A stretch of DNA of 64,000 nt from Melieria omissa (GCA_963971225.1 OZ020268.1:39935348-39999347); one strand, 5' to 3'; shown: positions 1 through 11,283, counted from the stretch's first letter. Numbers and translations: made by a program. The notes: generated by a model not told the origin, from the sequence alone.

Positions 1-530
1 ATTAAATAAGCGAATGACGACGATAGGTGTCAGCCAAGTTGGCGTAAAGATTGCAAATAATGCTTTGCGTTTGCCACAAATAGCACATAAAAATATATTT
101 TGTGAAGGCTGGTTTATGCATACGACACGAGTACAGTGGAGCAAATGGTGTAAGATTACAACTTATAAATGAAAATTCTAAAATATCCATGGATCTACGG
201 AGAACTCAAGAGATAAAGAAGGGCAGCGGATTTCAGAGAATCACAATGGACCCAGCAGAGTTTCAAGGTCGAAGTGCAGACCTCACATCTCCTCGCTACC
301 CTAATGAATAGTTGAAAAAGTCAATAGATAAACTTTAACTTAACTTTAACTCCTAAGCTAGAAGAGATAGAGGCCTCAAAATAGGTACGTTTGAAGAGAT
401 AAAGGCCACAAAATAGGTACGTTTGACAGTAATTTTAAACGAGTAACGAGAAAAGAAGAACGTTTTTACGAGCTAGAGATCCAAAATATGTCGCTTTGGA
501 TAGTAGAAGTTGTCAGCTTTTCTCGCTATT
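1..530. other. Non-coding left edge with a short two-copy direct repeat
   Basis: No convincing coding sequence. Positions 361-392 and 393-426 are two similar ~33-bp copies (GAAGAGATAGAGGCC... then GAAGAGATAAAGGCC..., each ending in ATAGGTACGTTTG). The phrase around 235-262, with AATCACAATGGACCCA, is echoed near 750 in the following array, so this edge may be a decayed extension of the same repeat. Confidence 0.5.
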
Positions 531-534
531 CCTT

Positions 535-1165
535 TCTGTAACCTAACCTTATCTACAAATGGAAATCGTTTACTTTATGTTGTAGGAAAACCAATTCAAA
601 TAGCATCAAGTCTGGTAGAGAGTAGTTAAAGGTTCACATACGGCCCCCAGATACCAATGTAAAACTGCTCAGTTACTCTAGAAAAAACTTGCACATCTAT
701 CCCGATTTCAAAATATCTTCACACCTTGCACCGGATTTCCAAACTAAAGAGAAGCACAATGGACCCAACAGGAGCTCCAAATGGCAGTATATGTCGCAGA
801 AATGGAATAAGTTTATTTGAAATTGCAAAAAAAAACAATAAAACCGCAAAGAGCACCAAGTCTCGTAGGGAGTAATTCAAGGTTCATCATACGCCCCCAT
901 GTAGGAGTGTAAAAGTTTATTAACTCTTCAGTTACCTTAGAGAAAACTGTTACATTTGAAAAAATTATCCTAATTTAAACAGTTTTCAGACTTTGCACCG
1001 GGTTTCCACACTAAAGAGAATGACCAATGGAACAGGGTCTTCTAACCTACAAGTGGAAATCGTTTACCTGAAGCGCAAAAAAACAAAGTCTGGTAGAGAT
1101 CAAAGATTCATCATACGCCCCCAAGTCCAATGTACAAGTTGAGGAGTTTAGTTACCTTAAAGAAA
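535..1165. repeat. Diverged tandem repeat, ~240-bp unit, three copies
   Basis: Three copies share an ordered set of words: AAATGGAAATCGTTTAC, AAGTCTGGTAGAG, GGTTCATCATACGCCCCC, TCAGTTACC, and CTTTGCACCGGGTTTCC followed by ACTAAAGAGAA. The CGCCCCC anchor falls at about 641, 892 and 1,116, so the period is 225-250 bp. Copies differ by many substitutions and short indels. No open frame is conserved across copies. It reads as an old minisatellite or local duplication of unknown origin. Confidence 0.75.
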
Positions 1166-1239
1166 ACATGACCCCGTTATATTATATAGAATGTGATTTT
1201 GACAATAAGTTATTATTCAAATAATTCAAAAAATGATTT

Positions 1240-1731
1240 AGCCATAACTTCAGTTTGTTTTTTATTTAATTTTTTTTGTTTTATTTAAGTATTTATGTGT
1301 TCTTTTTATTATTTTTTAATTTTATTTTATTATTTTTTATGTTTTTTAATTTTATTGTATTATTTTTTGTTTTTTAATTTAATTTAATTTTTTTTTAAAT
1401 TAATCGTATTATGTATTTTTTTAATGTTTTTTAATATTTCAACTTTTTTTATTAATTTTTTTTTTACATTTTTATTTTTTTAATGCATTTTATTATTTTT
1501 ATTTTTTTAATGTTTTTTTTTGTAATATTTTTACCTTTTTTAATTTTGTTATTTAAGTATTTTTATTTATGTATTATATTTCTTTTTTTTAATGTATTTT
1601 ATTATTTTTTTATTTTTTTTTTTTATTTATTTATTTTTTATTTTTTTTTATATATTTATTTTTTATTTTTTTATTATTTTTATTTTTGTAATGATTTGTA
1701 AATATTTTTCTATTTTTTTTAATTAAGTATG
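1240..1731. repeat. T-rich low-complexity block, left part
   Basis: About 490 bp made almost only of T runs with single A interruptions (TTTTTATT-like). It continues at 2,973 after the mariner, so one T-rich block has been split by the transposon. The short open frames here are composition artefacts. Confidence 0.9.
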
Positions 1732-2972
1732 TAATAGGGGTACCGGTTAATTTATGCGGTTTTCTAACAGATGGCGTAACTTGATTTTGTGAACAGTGAT
1801 TCACTTTTCCAAATATGTGTTGGAAAGCTATTGTCATATAGTTTCAGAATCAGTATTTGTCATTTAGCTGAAGCGTAAACAATACTTTTTTTTACTCAGA
1901 AAATGTCGAATTTTGTGCTGAATAAAGTGTTTTGCAGGGAGTACTTCTTCATTACTTCAATATGAAGAAAAAGGCTGCCGAAAGTCATCGTATTTTGGTG
2001 GTAGTGTACGGTGTGCATGCTCTAGCTGAGCGTATGTGCCAGAAGTGGTTTGTACGGTTTAAAAGTGGCAATTTTGACTTGGAGGACGATGAACGGCCCG
2101 GACAGCCAAAAAAGTTTGAAGATCACGAATTGGAGACATTGCTTGACCAAGATCCATCCCAAACGCTTGGCGTCGCTCAACAAACCATTTCCGATCGTCT
2201 AAAAGCAATGGGAATGATCCGGAGGGTAGGCCATTGGGTGCCGTATGAATTGAAGCCAAGAGACGTCGAACTGCTTCAACGGCACAAAAGAAAAGGTTTT
2301 TTGCATCGAATTGTCACTGGCGATGAAAAGTAGGTCCATTACGATAAGCCAAAACGTCGAGCAACGTATTTATACCCCGGCCATGCATCATCATCGACGG
2401 CCGTTCAGAATATTCATGGCCTGAAGGTTATGCTGTGTACTTGGTGGGACCAGCTGGGTGTGATCTATTATGAGCTGTTGCAACTGATTGAAACGATCAC
2501 AGGGGAAGTCTACCGACGATAATTGATGCGTTTGAGCCGAGCACTGTGCGAAAGACGGCCAGAATATGAACAAAGGCACAGCAAGGTAATTTTGCAACAT
2601 GACAATGCTCGGCCACATGTTGCACAAGTCTTCAAAACTTACCTTGAAACGCTCAAATGGGATGTCCTACCCCACTCGCCGTATAGTGCAGACCTTGCGC
2701 CATCCGATTACTATCTCTTCCGATCAATGCAACATGGCCTGGCTGACCAGCACTTCTCCAATTATGAAGAAGTCAAAAATTGGATCAATTCGTGGATAGC
2801 GGAAAAGCCGGCCGAATTTTTCAGAAAGGGTATTCATGAATTGGCAGAAACATGGGAAAAAGTTATAGCTAGTGATGGACAATACCTTGAATATTAAATT
2901 TGTAACCATTTTTTCACAATAAAGCTTCAATTTTCCCCAAAAAACCGCACGAATTAACCGGTACCCCTATTA
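1732..2972 (+). mobile_element. Complete but inactive mariner transposon
   Basis: The ends are inverted repeats: the left end reads ATAGGGGTACCGGTTAATT (from 1,734) and the right end reads its reverse complement up to 2,970. Similarity extends about 31 bp into GCGGTTTT with one or two differences. A TA lies outside each end (1,732-1,733 and 2,971-2,972), as expected for mariner insertion; an alternative boundary three bases further in (TA at 1,735 and 2,968) cannot be excluded because the ends are palindromic. At ~1.24 kb it has the usual mariner length. It sits inside a T-rich block and encodes a broken transposase on the same strand. Confidence 0.95.
1903..2897 (+). pseudogene. mariner transposase with frameshift and two nonsense codons
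   Basis: Family: mariner transposase, a DD34D DDE/D enzyme that cuts and joins the element at TA sites in the nucleus. A likely start ATG at 1,903 begins MSNFVLNK. A frameshift near 1,930 then moves the homology to the frame running from 1,932 (HYFNMKKKAAESHRI). In-frame stops lie at 2,331-2,333, where family members usually have Trp after TGDEK, and at 2,520-2,522 in YRR-stop-LMRLSR. Visible motifs are WVPYEL, the first catalytic Asp in TGDEK, the second in HDNARPH and the third in APSDY, with exactly 34 residues between the last two. The segment LDQDPSQTLGVAQQ looks about eight residues short in the helix-turn-helix region. The protein ends at YLEY, a normal C-terminus. The copy cannot encode an active enzyme. 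Confidence 0.95.
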
Positions 2973-3165
2973 CTATGTATTATTTTTATTATTTTTATTT
3001 TGTTTAAATGTATTTTATTATTTTTTTTTTTAATGTTTTTTTAATATTTTTACTTTTTTATTTGTTTTTTTTTAATATTTTTTTTAATATTTTTTTTAAT
3101 GTTAATGTTTTTATTTTATTATTTATATTTGTTTTATTATTTTCTATTATTTTTGTTTACCCTTT
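2973..3165. repeat. T-rich low-complexity block, right part
   Basis: Same TTTTTA-type composition as 1,240-1,731. It is the other half of the tract interrupted by the mariner. Confidence 0.85.
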
Positions 3166-3189
3166 TCCATTAATGAAGAACTTAAAATA

Positions 3190-4640
3190 GAAATTATATA
3201 AACATTGCTCAGTGGTTCGAATTTTTTAGGCATCCACTGTTCCATAGACAAATCCTTACTGTCCTTGAAGTATCCCTTAAAAATACGCCACACGCTAAAG
3301 AAATAATAGCAAGAAAGCAACGAACGTAACCGGATTACCACACGAGAAAACGCACGCAGCTGCACTCACACTCACACACACCCACTCACATACATCAGCA
3401 TAAACGATGCAAAGTGAGTGTGCAACTTCAGTGAGTCTCGCACGCCAAGTGCGAACTGGAAACACTTAATTCCACATCAAAAAAGAAAATCATAAAAACC
3501 GGCAACCACAAGTTGCTGCGGCATCGAGCGGAAGTGTTTTATATTTCGGAGAGCAACAAAACCAAATAAATAAATAAAAGAAATTGCGTCGAGTGGGTGG
3601 AGGTCAACGAAGAAGTGCCAACAACACCTCCAAACAATCAAGCAACCAGCCAAACGCGTGCAAAACGAACGACCAACAACCAGCCGTCAGCCGTCACACA
3701 CAACAAGCACGACTCAACACAACACAACACAACAGAACATAAAATCTCATCGGATGCGCTGGCAATGAAAGTAAAAATAAGTGCGGATGCGTTAAAATCT
3801 GTGGCAACCAAAAAAAAAATTGAGAAAACATTGAAGAAAATAATAGAAAATGGCGCAGCAACGATTCATGTGAAAGCCGCGGAAGCACAAAAACAATAAC
3901 AACAAAACACAATGCGCGCAAAAATATAAATGGCGATGGTGAAAGCGCTGGTAAACCGGAGAGCGGCACAACGTTGGAAGGAAGGAAGGATGCGTATACG
4001 CCCGGGAGGACGCCATGCAAAGAGCAGCGCAGCGTGCGTCAACTAATAGAAAGAGGCCACGAAGGTTTTTTGTGGGAAAACGAGGAAGAATAGAGCACAG
4101 TGAGGCGTGTCGCCAGTTGGCTCTGAATGTTAAGTAAATGCAAATGTGCCACCAAAACGGTACAATACAGTAGGTGCAAACGGTGCGAACGCGTGCGGTG
4201 CGAGGAATGTGCGGTCTCCTTAGGCTATGCCATTTTTATGACTACAATGTTTTGTTGTTGTTGTAGTTGAAAAATACGCCTAAATCAGCAGAAATGTAAT
4301 CAAAGTCCTGTCACAACTACGCTTCATGCGCTGCAAGGGGGATGTGGGGCGTAGAAAAGTGGAAGCTGTAAGCTGCCGAAATCTGTGTAAAACAGCGTCA
4401 AAAAGTGCCGAGCCAGCGAGTAAATGGAAACAAATGTCTGTACTGTTGTGATGACACCCAGCAGTGAACAGCACACAATACTTGGCCACTTATGTCTGAC
4501 AACAACAACAGCAACAACTCAACAACGTTAGCAACAAGAACAGCCATCAAAGGCAGCAATGGCAACTTGGTGTTTGACATATATATAAATATATATTCTA
4601 CTATATGAATAAAGTGCTAAAATCGTGCAGCGTGTTTTTG
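3190..4640. other. Gene-free block resembling a fly 5' leader
   Basis: A-rich, CAA/ACA-rich sequence with CA runs near 3,365-3,395, AAATAAATAAATAAA near 3,563, and CAACAACAACAGC near 4,500. A 100-codon open frame lies at 3,597-3,899 (plus), starting only from GTG; its Asn/Thr/Lys-rich product has no domain I recognise. The composition is like long untranslated first exons of fly genes, but I see no decisive promoter, splice pair or coding bias. Leader versus intronic DNA is unresolved. Confidence 0.35.
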
Positions 4641-4869
4641 TTGCTGCTGCTGCCTGCGTTAAATTGATTTATTGACTGGAAACCACATGCATGAAAGTGC
4701 GACAGGACGCACTGTGCGTTCGAGCGTAGGAACACATGCGAGTAGTATATGAAAATATTGTCAGCAGCACACTCAAAGTGTCAAAGGGACAGCAAACATG
4801 TGCGAGAAAGTAGTGTGGGAGTGACAGAACTTCGATGGTGACATACATCTACAACGTTGTGGCCAACAA

Positions 4870-5340
4870 CGATGAGTGTTGGTTTTAAAGAGCATTCACA
4901 TTGGTTGATTTTATGTGAAGGTTGATTTTGATTGCTTTAAGTTTTCAATAAATTTAAAATCAAACAAATCATTTAAAAATCTTTGGTCACCTTGTCCGCT
5001 TGACTTATATAAAATGTGGGCGTGGCTCAATGATGCTGTCCATAGTTTTTATGATGATGCCCTGTTAGTTCTGAATACTCCATGTCATATAAATCAATCG
5101 CATAGCTTACCAGATATTGCTACCTTTACATCTGATGTGTATGACAAGTGGGCGTGGTTGTTGAGAGATTTTAGCAATTCTCATATTAGAATGGAACTAT
5201 GTTCAATATTTTAGTAAGTACATGACAAATTTGATTCTAATTGGCAGTCAATCTTAAAAGTTATGGGCATTTAAACATATGATTTATATGACAGGTGGGC
5301 GTGGCTATTACTCGATATGGTCTTTTTTTACTATAAAATA
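4870..5340. repeat. Old dispersed repeat with three GTGGGCGTGG motifs
   Basis: GTGGGCGTGG occurs at about 5,016, 5,148 and 5,295, each after a TATATAA/ATGACA-like context (TATAAAATGTGGG, TATGACAAGTGGG, TATGACAGGTGGG). This suggests a degenerate 130-150-bp tandem unit. A related word, ATGGGCGTGGTCGG, lies near 33,862. A 99-codon open frame overlaps but carries no recognisable domain. Confidence 0.5.
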
Positions 5341-7100
5341 TGCACAACTTAGAAACAATGACACTTATTATATTCAAGTCATTTATAATCAAGTCAACTA
5401 TAGTCAAGTTCAAGTTGATTGCATACAAACGAAGGACAAACCCACAGGCAGAGATACGAAAGGACGAACAGGCAGCACTTAATGTACCCTCAATGCTTTG
5501 AATATGTAACTTTATTCCTGAAGGTACCTATAGGTATCAAAACTTTATATCTAATCAGCACTGCAAGTTTAGAGCATTTAATAGAATCATTTTACTCCCA
5601 GCTGTTTGTTATTCCCCGATGAGCATTCAGTCGCCTAACGAAGAGTTATTAAATGTTATTTCGTGCTAAACAGATCATTCGAACCAAGAACCCTTTGGCT
5701 TCAACACACTAACCATTGAGTTGCTTATGCTGCACACAAAACATAAATAAACCATAAAAAGATTCTTCTCAACAAGCACAAAAAAGGCCCCAAACCCCAA
5801 AAATCCTTAACTACAAGGACACACCACTTGTCCGCCATTTGAATATTTGCCACACACCCTTTCGCCGCATAATAAGCAGCATGAAATTCATCACTTCATT
5901 TTCTCGCCGAAAGCCAAAGCAATAAAAATCAAAGCAAACAAAACCAACAAAAAAAAAAACACAAAAAAGGTGAAAGTTCCTGTGCTTCGTTTTTGCGTTG
6001 TTGCTTTCTTGCTGGTGGTTCAACTTGACATGTGGCATGTGGCACAGATTTGTTTTCCTTAGCGCCGAACCGAAAGTTCAGTGTGAAAATGTCAAATGCT
6101 GCCGAGCGACGGTGCAAAGTGAATTTTCTGAATTGAATTTTCCAGCGGCTTCGCTTCTCTGCCACGTTTTTTGCATACGGCACATGCAATAAATTTTCTG
6201 GCTGCTTTGATTTTATGCTTTCGCCTGCTCTTTGCTTAGTACTTGCTTTGCTTCTTGCTCGAAATGGGAACAGGGAGAGCAGGGAGATTTCTTTCAACAG
6301 CGCCACATGTGGCACAATGCCGCTTTCAAGTAAATGAAATGCATTTAGTCGCATAAAGAACTCACACTTGACGCGTAATTTCCATACAACTTACCGGTAG
6401 TTACTTGTGTCGATTGCGGGCGGCTGCGCCCATACGGGTCCGCGCCCATACACACACACACACATACATACAGACACACACACTTGTACTCACTTCTAGC
6501 CATAGATTAGGTTGTAAGGCTAACACAACATACCTGCAATGAGAGAGAAAAGAAGATAAGATTATGTTGGGCTGTCTGAGAAAATTTATGTACACATCAC
6601 ACATTATTTAATTTGGTTAAAGTAGCTAGAAAAGTGATATTCCAACTACACATTGAATGGATTTGTGTTTATTTTTAGAACAGATTACGGTTTTGGGCAA
6701 AGTCAGAAACAAAGTTGGTTGAAAGGACATGTCTTTCAATACATAAATTTTTGATTTGTGTGAACTAAGTAATTCTGAGACTGCAGCAAATTTTGAAGGG
6801 CATATCAGTTCAAACATTCATATTAAAAGTAGTTCATTAAAATGGAAACTAAAATCCAAACTACGAACAACGAAAAATTTCATGAAATGGGGAAAATTTG
6901 TATTTGAAATACTTAAAACTTTTATGGTTTCCACACGATTTCAATAAATAGTTCATCGATTAGGATGGACAGGACAGAAGAGATATGTGCGGCCTTGAAG
7001 TTGAAGTTGAATTCCTTAGTTTACAGTGGCAAAAATAAAAAAAAAAATTTACAAGATTTTTTACATTTTTGGGAGGAAATTTCAGTTTTATTAAGATTTA
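5340..7100. other. Non-coding DNA without a recognisable gene
   Basis: AT-rich, with overlapping small open frames on both strands at 5,800-6,350 that match no domain I know. A CA microsatellite lies at about 6,450-6,485. No transposon ends were seen. Confidence 0.5.
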
Positions 7101-7104
7101 GGAG

Positions 7105-7391
7105 TCATTTTTATAATTTTATTTTTTTTTTTTAATTTATATTTTTTATTTTTCTGTTTTTTTTATTTAATTTTTTTTTTTTTTATTTTTTATATTTTTT
7201 TAATTTTTTTTAAATTTTTTATATTTTTTTAATTTTTTTTATTTATTTTTTATTTTTTTTATTTTTTTTTATTTTTTTATTTTTGTTGATGTTTTTATAT
7301 TTTTATTTTTTATTTTTTTTTTATTTTTTTTATTTTTTATGGTTTTTTGTTTTTATTTTTTTTATTTTTTTTATGTTTTATTATTTTTTCA
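7105..7391. repeat. T-rich low-complexity block
   Basis: About 285 bp of T runs broken by single A (TTTTTATT-type), like the tract at 1,240-3,165 but without an inserted transposon. Confidence 0.9.
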
Positions 7392-7394
7392 GGT

Positions 7395-7460
7395 ATCTGG
7401 CAACATTGTGCGGCATGCACTTCCACTCGGAGACTCAAAGGGGCCAATACATCAAGTTCT
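7395..7460 (-). mobile_element. Fragment resembling a LINE 3' end
   Basis: The words GTGCGGCATGCACTTCCA and CACTTCCACTCGGAGACTC resemble the 3' untranslated end of the RNase H LINE at 8,115-8,165 (GTGCGGCAGGACCGCACTT, CACTTCCACTCGGAGGCC). Orientation is the same. Only about 60 bp are recognisable, so it is a short decayed copy at best. Confidence 0.45.
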
Positions 7461-7564
7461 TCTTAAGTCAAGAAGTTTTCAAGTTTTTTCATAAAAATCT
7501 GACAGGATCAATATGTGAGATTTTTATGAAAAAATTCGTATCTACATAATTATTTTTCTCATTT

Positions 7565-7987
7565 GAAGTGCTTTTAACACATTTGAAGCCAATTGGCGCA
7601 TAAGTTGTTTCCCCACACAAACTCTTAACCCCCGTGGTTGATCGCGTCAGATTTTTATTTTCGAAGTAGAAAAAGGAGAGACATATTTCACATTGGTACT
7701 TTCACCAAGTTTGAAGCCAAAAAGCATAAAAAATCATATTTTTTCATACAATTTTTTAACCCTTGGTTCACCCATTTGAGTTTAGTTTTCCAAAAAATGA
7801 AAAACACGTGTAAAATTGTTTTTGATTTCAAGTGTTTTCACCAACTTTGAAGTCAATAGGCAAATCAGTTCAGGGTTTTTTCGTTGTCTTTCCGTATTGC
7901 TAACCTTAACCCTTGGTTAAACCAGTTTAATTTTCGAATTATTTTCGATTTGGAGTATTTGCACCAAGTTTGAAATCAATAGGCCCA
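7565..7987. repeat. Four-copy degenerate tandem repeat, ~130-bp unit
   Basis: Recurring words are CACCAAGTTTGAAGCCAA, CTTAACCCTTGGTT and TTTATTTTCGAA. The TTTGAAG anchor appears at about 7,582, 7,710, 7,846 and 7,969, a spacing of 123-136 bp. The last copy runs into the TTAA of the MITE at 7,988. Confidence 0.65.
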
Positions 7988-8077
7988 TTAACCCTTTCAG
8001 TCACAATGTCCAATATATTGGACTACAGCCCATACAATTCATATAGAACGGGCTTATTTTCATGTCGGAAAGGGTTA

Positions 8078-10363
8078 GGTTAGGTTAGGTTAGGTTAGGT
8101 TAGGTAGGGAAGGGTGTGTGCGGCAGGACCGCACTTCCACTCGGAGGCCACAATGGCCCATTGTGAATCCCTTCTTATGGTGTTCTGGAGCCAACCAATA
8201 GTCTCAGTCAAGGGGAAACCAGTTCGACCTCTTAATAAAGGAGAGCAGATTCGAGATTTCGACTTTCGCTGCGCAAGCCAGGTCTGTCAGGAACCTTGAC
8301 CCCAAGGTGCGAAGTCGGCGTTCCTGCAGAGCCGGGCAGTGGCACAGGAAGTGTTGTATCGTTTCTACTTCTTCTTCATCTCCACAGCTACGGCAGACAT
8401 CACCGGACGAGAGGCGCCATTTGGTAAGCATAGATCCAATAGCGCAGTGTCCGGTGATGACTCCAACGAGCTGTCGAATAGAGGTACGACTCAGAGACAG
8501 TACGAATCGTGTTTTCGTCAAAGAGAGGGAGGGCCACAGTGCCCGGCAGGTGCCGCAGTCGGTCCTGGTACGCCATGACGACTCAATTTCCTTTTTGGTC
8601 AACCTGTCAATATACCTGTACAGGGCAGATATCGGAGGAAACACAGAGGTATCCACTTCGGTGGCAGACAAAGCCACCCCTTTTCTTGCCATCTCGTCCG
8701 CTGCTTCGTTCCCTGCCACTCCTGAGTGGCCCGGAACCCAACAGAGAGTGACCTGGTGGTGCCCAATGCCTTGAAGTGCGGTACGACACCTCTGCACTAC
8801 CTTTGATTTCACAACAACTGATTCCAGCGCCCTAAGCGCCGCCTGACTATCCACGAAAATTGTGACATCTGTGGGTGGTAACCCACTGTCACGGATAAGT
8901 TCGGCAGCCTTCCAAATTGCATAGATCTCTGCTTGGAAAATACTGCAGAGGTCCGGCAGTTTGAATGACATGCGTGTCTGCAGTACATCGGAGTAGAGAC
9001 CAGCTCCAGTACCTTCCTCCATTTTGGAGCCGTCGGTGAAAACGGTGATAGAAGCGTCTCTCATCGCACCTGTCACCTCCCATTGGGATATGAGGCTAGT
9101 GCTCGCGTGTCGAAATCCAGGTATGGGATCAGATAGTCCGTGCAGGAATCCACCTGATAACCGATATCCGGCTTCGCGAAATACTTTAGAATTCCAGAGT
9201 GCCCATAAGCGTGTTGCCTCCACAAGTTGGCTTCCCTCAATCTGAGAGCGCCTTTAGCAGCGCAACACTTAATGAACTGCTCAATCGGGTGGAGGTGCAA
9301 GATCACCTCCAGCCCGGCCTGGGGGGTGCTTTTGACAGTGCCTGCTATTCCCATAGCCGCTAGTCTCTGCACCTTCGTCAGTTTCGTTACCAGGGTCTTG
9401 GTGCCCGTAGCCGGCCACCAGACAATGGCTCCGTAACTTAGGATCGGCCGTATAATCGCAGTGTACATCCAATGAACGATAGTCGGCTGCAATCCCCACT
9501 TTTTCCCGAAAGTCCTTTTACAAATGTAAAAAGCATTCAGGCTCTTTTTCACCCGCTCTTCCACATTGCGCCCCCAAGAGAGCTTGGAGTCAAGTATGGT
9601 GCCAAGGTATTTAGCCTCGGGTGATAGGGTGAGAGTAGTGCCGCCAAGTTTAGGCAGCTCAAACTTCGGTATTTTGTATTTCCGGGTGAACAGTACCAAA
9701 ACAGTCTTAGAGGGATTAACCCCTAGACCGTTAAGCTCTGCCCACTTGGAAAGTTCCTTTAGAGCAGACTCCATGAGATCACTGATTGTGGACAGGAATC
9801 TTCCAGGGATCAGGATAGTGACGTCGTCTGCATATGCTACTACTCGTAGCCTCCTGGTTTCGAAGATCTCGAGGATGCTATTTACTACAAGGAGCCACAG
9901 CAGAGGCGAAAGAACACCCCCTTGTGGTGTGCCCCTTGTAGTAAGTTTCCTCACTGAGCACAGGCCTAGGTTAGAGTGGACCCTTCTGCTACTGAGCATG
10001 TCACTGGTCCACTTTACCACCTTCTCATGAACTTCGAACTTTCTAAGTGCGTTGATTATAGCCTCCAAGGTAACGTTATTAAAGGCTCCCTCGATATCGA
10101 GGAAAGCGGCTAACGTGTACTCCTTAGAGTTCAGCGATCTTTCGATCGTCTGAACGACCTCATGCAGGGCACTGTCGACAGATTTTCCCCTGCAATACGC
10201 ATTTTGCGCCTTGCAGAGTCCTCTGGACTGTGCCACTTCTCTAATATAGACGTCTACGAGCCGTTCAAGAGTCTTAAGTAAGAACGATGAAAGGCTGATC
10301 GGTCTGTAATCTTTTGCTGTTAAATGGTTCACTTTCCCTGCTTTGGGAATGAAAGGGAATGAA
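8078..10363 (-). mobile_element. 5'-truncated non-LTR retrotransposon with RNase H
   Basis: Bounded by a perfect 12-bp target duplication (CGGAAAGGGTTA at 8,066-8,077 and 10,364-10,375). In sense orientation the element enters the reverse transcriptase domain at its 5' end (~10,355), runs through RT and RNase H, and ends in a 3' tail of CCTAA-type pentamers (GGTTA repeats on the plus strand, 8,078-8,105). EN and ORF1 are absent, as expected for a 5'-truncated target-primed insertion. RT followed by RNase H points to the I/LOA-like group, but the exact clade needs a phylogeny. Confidence 0.9.
8204..10355 (-). pseudogene. LINE reverse transcriptase-RNase H, truncated and frameshifted
   Basis: Reverse transcribes LINE RNA at the nicked target. 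Two overlapping frames make one product. 10,332-9,073 carries RT: DYRPISLSSF, the catalytic Asp in FLDIEGAF (residue ~79), TPQGGVLSP, and AYADDV with YADD at ~167-170. 9,223-8,204 carries RNase H: FTDGSK (Asp ~64), FQAEIYAI (Glu ~99), FVDSQAA (Asp ~125) and GNEAADE (Asp ~175), so the full Asp-Glu-Asp-Asp set is present. A Cys/His cluster follows (CRSCGDEEEVETIQHF... CHC). A one-base frameshift near 9,075-9,095 separates the halves, because the RT frame stops after SYPNGR while RNase H continues as SQWEVTGAM. In-frame homology extends upstream to FIPKAGKV near 10,355. Without EN and the RT N-terminus it is not autonomous. Confidence 0.92.
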
Positions 10364-10376
10364 CGGAAAGGGTTAA

Positions 10377-11280
10377 ATCAACTGTCTTCATACAGCACCT
10401 TAACACATGTTTTGGCATTTTAGACCAAAATTTGAAAAATCCCGTCTTAGCGGAGGTTAACTTTTCAAAATGTATCTACAGTTTAAATTTCATGTTTGTG
10501 GCTTCAGTGTTTGCTTCAAAAAGCAAACAATTTGCCGTGTGATTGTCTCATAGGAATTACTGTCGAAGTTGCCTTTAAGAACAAGAAGAAAATATAGTAT
10601 TTAGAGCAACTCTTATGCGTCTATGGCCATCGCTTTCTAGGCATCAGTACGTTTGATAAACTGGACAGAGTAAGGTTTGCATCGCTGAAAATTATCAGCA
10701 AATTTAGATTCCATAAGCTGTCCACTACTGAACACAGGATGGCAGGGAGATTGCCACATTGTGCCTGCGAGTATATTAGTCGAGCAACCAATCAACAAAC
10801 TGGATGATCTGAAAAGTTTGTGACCTCAACATGAAATGGCAACACTCATCAGCAGAAGGTAATCTGGGTAATCTGTTTGCATCTTTTTGGAAAGAACTGG
10901 TTTTGGAAATTTTGGTTTTGTGAGGGTTCTGAGACGATTCTATATACGGAACTGACAATAACATCGCTCAACTTCACCAAATGACTTTAGACAACTGTTG
11001 AGTTAAAGAGAAAGAGATAGTAAAGGCTTTGAATATGTTCAAATAATGTGTTTATTGCATATTGAATCAAGATTTAGACGTGAGGTCGTAAGGACCAAGA
11101 AAGGTGTTCAAATGAGCATTTCCAATGCTCTATTTTGACGGATTCAAGTGAAGAGACTAATGAGCGTGGACTAACAAGGAGACTATGTAGAAAAACAAAA
11201 ATAAATTTTTAAAAACTATGTCTTGCATCTTTGTTAGAACGAAATCTTTTCAGACCAACTTGTGAAACATTTCTCATCAA
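10377..11280. other. Non-coding DNA, nothing recognised
   Basis: AT-rich unique-looking sequence. Short open frames only (the longest, 62 codons, at 10,776-10,964 minus). No repeat or element ends noticed. Confidence 0.5.
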
Positions 11281-11283
11281 CAG

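Larger units (their letters stand above)
7988..10376. mobile_element. TTAA-flanked MITE interrupted by a LINE
   Basis: Left end TTAACCCTTTCAG at 7,988-8,000; right end CGGAAAGGGTTAA at 10,364-10,376. With the LINE and one copy of its target duplication removed, the element is about 90 bp with ~10-bp inverted ends and TTAA on both sides. TTAA targets and CCCTTT-type ends are characteristic of piggyBac-like elements, so it may be a piggyBac-type MITE. The inverted ends are short, so the family call is inference. Confidence 0.55.

Noticed and set aside
3597..3899. 100-codon frame as a small host gene
   Set aside because: Starts only from GTG, has no domain and lies in Asn/Thr-biased CAA-rich DNA; kept only as part of a gene-free block.
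5929..6354. 141-codon minus-strand frame
   Set aside because: No domain, overlapping open frames on both strands, no splice or promoter support.
8078..8105. TTAGG-type pentamer repeats as an internal telomere
   Set aside because: Only about five units, and they lie inside the target duplication of the LINE, so they are the LINE tail. Flies are not known to use TTAGG telomeres.
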